Source: Ophiothrix spiculata (taxonomy: Eukaryota; Echinodermata; Ophiuroidea; Amphilepidida; Ophiotrichidae). From it: 21,188 nt of DNA. The notes under the pieces are model-generated. The model saw nothing but the letters and a program-made list of their open reading frames with translations. It did not search any database and had not been told where the DNA came from. Below, one piece after another: positions 19,030 through 21,188 of the stretch. The number at the start of each line of letters is the position of its first letter. The stretch's first letter is position 1. The stretch lies in the NCBI GenBank assembly GCA_000969725.1, contig JXSR01S009980.1. One strand, 5' to 3'. The translations under genes and the position numbers were made by a program.

Positions 19030-19470
19030 TGATTAAGGAGCGTTCATAAATACCTTGGTCGTTTTATTATTATTATTTACCTCTTATTGTTTTCGCATGG
19101 GAGGGGGTGCCCGGTCCGTGAACTGGCTACTATGATTTTTTGTGCACTTGTTTTGGTTTGTCTTTTTGTGGCCGGGTTGTTTTGGCATGGTTGTCCTGGG
19201 TTCTCCATCCCATACGGATCTGGATTTTGCTGGGCAATAATATGATAATCATTATATTTTTTAGGTTATTGTATTGATTTATGATTGATCTTTGTGATTG
19301 GTTTGATTTCCATTTAAAATAATAAAAAATACAGAAAGATAAAAAATACCTTGGTGGGGGATTGGAGCCGTTAAAATGTTAATGGATCAAAAGAGTTTAG
19401 GACCCAAGAAGAATGGGAAAAAAATGGTGGTATTTGGGGTCAAAACATTATTGATAAAGGATGTGATTGA
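19030..19470 (+). repeat. Host repeat interrupted by a retroposed insertion
   Basis: The left part (about 19031-19059, ending AAATACCTTGGT) and right part (from 19344, AAATACCTTGGT, then GGGGGATTGGAGCC and TTTAGGACCCAAGAAG) read as one continuous repeat once the 19060-19343 insert and one AAATACCTTGGT are removed. The outer limits are approximate. Confidence 0.5.
19060..19343 (+). mobile_element. Short retroposed insertion with 12-bp target duplication
   Basis: The 284-base insert is flanked by perfect AAATACCTTGGT repeats (19048-19059 and 19344-19355). It ends in an A-rich tail (TTTAAAATAATAAAAAATAC, then AGAAAGATAAA) containing AATAAA. The 5' end is abrupt, with GTTTTATTATTATTATTTAC. A target duplication of this length with a 3' A-rich tail is the mark of LINE-driven reverse transcription, so this is a 5'-truncated LINE or a processed transcript. 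A short open frame (about 19072-19245) has no recognised motif. Confidence 0.65.
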
Positions 19471-19851
19471 AAGAACATGATTCACTTTCAATGCTTTGTT
19501 TCTACATTTTATGCAAGTCTTTGAGATATGCTTTTCAATATTAGACACAATCTGTAATTAAAAAAAGGTCATTAACTTTTCAAAGCAATCTCAAATAATC
19601 TACAATTTAGAATAATGTGAGTTTTTCATTTCTTTCCACAAACTCAGTATATACACAGAATTAGCCCTCTCATCCAGGGAGGTCCATGGGATGGGAGATC
19701 AGGGGAACGGTATTAGTTCTAACACTAAATATGCGAATGAATTATATAAATTTACTGTTGATATTGCATTTTCATGATTATTGAAACACTCTATGCAAAT
19801 TGCAACAATCCATTCATCCATGACCGTTTTCTAATATTATATGAACATGCC
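19356..19851. other. No feature beyond the host repeat
   Basis: AT-rich. A GC-richer segment near 19660-19710 (CCCTCTCATCCAGGGAGGTC) has no recognised identity. Confidence 0.45.
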
Positions 19852-20279
19852 AGTGTAAGAAAACCCAAACTAAAATAGCTCCCTTCTGTTAATTATACTT
19901 ATAAAATATAAATGCATACAAATATCTGAAAATGCTTTCACATCACTAAAATAGCATTTCCATGCCAACACATTTGACCTTGTAGATGACTTTTTAGACA
20001 TCGTTAAATAATTGTTATAGTACATAGTTGCTATATATAAACAGCCAGTACAATAAAAAAAACCCCAACTCCATGAGCTACTCTATGCATTTATTTACTA
20101 GAAAAATTATCTAACAATATCTAACAAAGTAAACTATAAGGTCAAATGTGACACTATGATTGGGATGTAAACATGGAAATGCATTTTGTGATCTGACAGC
20201 ATTTTCAGAGATTTGTATGCATTTATATTTTACAGAACTTAACAGAAGGGAGCTATTGGAGTTGGGGTTTTCATACACT
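19852..20279. mobile_element. Foldback element with about 140-base arms
   Basis: The left arm (19852-19985) and right arm (20134-20279) are imperfect reverse complements. Paired landmarks are AATAGCTCCCTTCTGTTAA with TTAACAGAAGGGAGCTATT, AAATATAAATGCATACAAAT with ATTTGTATGCATTTATATTT, GCATTTCCATG with CATGGAAATGC, and CACATTTGACCTT with AAGGTCAAATGTG. The 148-base loop contains another ACCCCAACTCCA copy of the end motif, near 20063. There is no coding content and no obvious target duplication. Confidence 0.85.
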
Positions 20280-20324
20280 CATCTCACTGATCAATGTTTG
20301 CTTGACCCTCTCTCCTTTGTTTAG

Positions 20325-20419
20325 ATTCTTCTCCCGGCCGAACATTGTACCAGATTGCTCTGGGTTTTCAAGAAGCTTTGGCTGTGAGACGGTCTGCGCT
20401 GCTCATTGATAAACTATGA
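20325..20419 (+). CDS. Candidate terminal exon of an unrecognised gene
   Basis: A strong pyrimidine tract (ACCCTCTCTCCTTTGTTTAG, ending at 20324) precedes a GC-richer stretch. After two bases of a split codon, it gives 30 codons and TGA (20417-20419): S-S-P-G-R-T-L-Y-Q-I-A-L-G-F, then Q-E-A-L-A-V-R-R-S-A-L-L-I-D-K-L. The amphipathic, non-repetitive composition looks protein-like. I do not recognise the family and cannot find a preceding exon with confidence. An overlapping minus-strand open frame (20368-20568) is an alternative. It could equally be a chance open stretch. Confidence 0.25.
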
Positions 20420-21188
20420 AAAAGCCATATACATTTGTAATTGAACAGCTCTTCCAAGGACTTGTAAAAAGTCAAATTAAGCTTCAGCCAGGATTTCCAT
20501 TCTGACCAACAATAAAATCCAAACCCCTTGTCCTTTAAGATTGTCCCAATAGCTTTCAAGATCTGCATTTATTGATAAACCTCTATTGATAGCAAAAGAT
20601 AATGATGACACATGACATGTATCAGCAAATTGTATGGTTTCAAAATACTATTTTTGCCCAAAAAAATTTAAAGAACATAATTATCTTCTTCCTGTTTCTG
20701 CTTAGATCGTAGAAAGAAATGAAAAACACAAATTTTACTAAAGTGAAGAAAACTTGAGATTGCTTTGGTCAACTCCGTGATTTAAAAAGCAAATGAAAAA
20801 TTTTCAATTCCAGATTAATTGTGCCTAATTGGAAAGCATATATCTCACAGATTTGCATAAAATGGAGAAACTAAGCGTTGAAAGTGAATCAAATTCTTTC
20901 TGGCATGCTATTTTTTATTTTGAAAATGTACTCAAACCCCGAATCTCTGGACTTAACCCCTAGACTGTCAAAAAGTCACTGAAGTAACGAAATCAGGAGG
21001 ATCAAAAATATTTAATCTTAAAAAGATCGAAAAAGTTTAGATGCTATGAAAATTTATAAAGCAGTTTAATTAAACAAAAAATCTTCTTGGTATGATATCA
21101 AAATCAAACAATTTACAAACCAACTTGCAATGTATTATACATCCACGTAAAGCTACATTCCTTTTAACATAACGAGATGAAGGATATC
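20420..21188. other. No feature recognised
   Basis: AT-rich to the window end. A minus-strand frame of 66 codons within 20368-20568 has no recognised motif. No repeats or hairpins stood out. Confidence 0.4.

Noticed and set aside
20368-20568. Minus-strand frame of 66 codons
   Set aside because: It conflicts with the better-supported + strand acceptor and frame at 20325-20419, and has no recognised motif.
1-21188. CRISPR array, tRNA/rRNA genes or a prokaryotic operon
   Set aside because: No regular spacer-repeat arrays, no cloverleaf-forming sequences, and the gene structure is spliced and eukaryotic.

Overview
This window looks like AT-rich nuclear DNA from an animal, most likely a marine invertebrate deuterostome such as an echinoderm. 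The animal assignment rests on spliced exons of a recognisable metazoan gene, kilobase-scale introns, and intergenic DNA crowded with short inverted-repeat elements. The echinoderm-like guess is only an inference from repeat style and protein similarity. There is no sign of bacterial operons, ribosome binding sites, CRISPR or phage.

The one gene identified with confidence is the 3' end of diacylglycerol O-acyltransferase 1 (DGAT1), on the + strand. Three exons (2497-2584, 5035-5097, 8332-8484) encode the last 100 residues. They join in frame, with consensus GT/AG splice sites and a TAG stop. They carry the catalytic-histidine region and the conserved C-terminal membrane segment of this MBOAT enzyme. 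Earlier exons lie upstream of the window. Positions 1-2496, 2585-5034 and 5098-8331 are intron.

The introns are full of repeat debris. They hold a direct repeat pair (3.6-4.1 kb), a long foldback (4413-4973) with a shrunken relative at 1497-1700, and a minus-strand relic of a non-LTR retrotransposon C-terminus (5413-5740). A tandem duplication follows (5747-6054), then a foldback element inserted inside another inverted-repeat element (6119-7140). A third inverted-repeat element ends about 230 bases before the last DGAT1 exon.

From 8485 onward the sequence is the DGAT1 3' UTR, of unknown length, followed by apparently intergenic DNA. It is a chain of non-autonomous inverted-repeat elements at 8611-9033, 9475-9701, 9990-10541, 10865-11457 (mariner-like ends), 11825-12316 (a palindrome built of minisatellite units), 13950-14700, 15537-15643, 15997-16391, 16910-17194 (three CRE palindromes and TAA target duplications), 17515-17768 and 19852-20279. 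A short retroposed insertion with a 12-bp target duplication lies at 19060-19343. A possible last exon of an unrecognised second gene is at 20325-20419 (low confidence).

I found no new multi-gene system. The most informative structures are the nested insertion whose empty site can be inferred inside the window, the minisatellite palindrome, the CRE-bearing element, and an element that supplies the first AATAAA after the DGAT1 stop.
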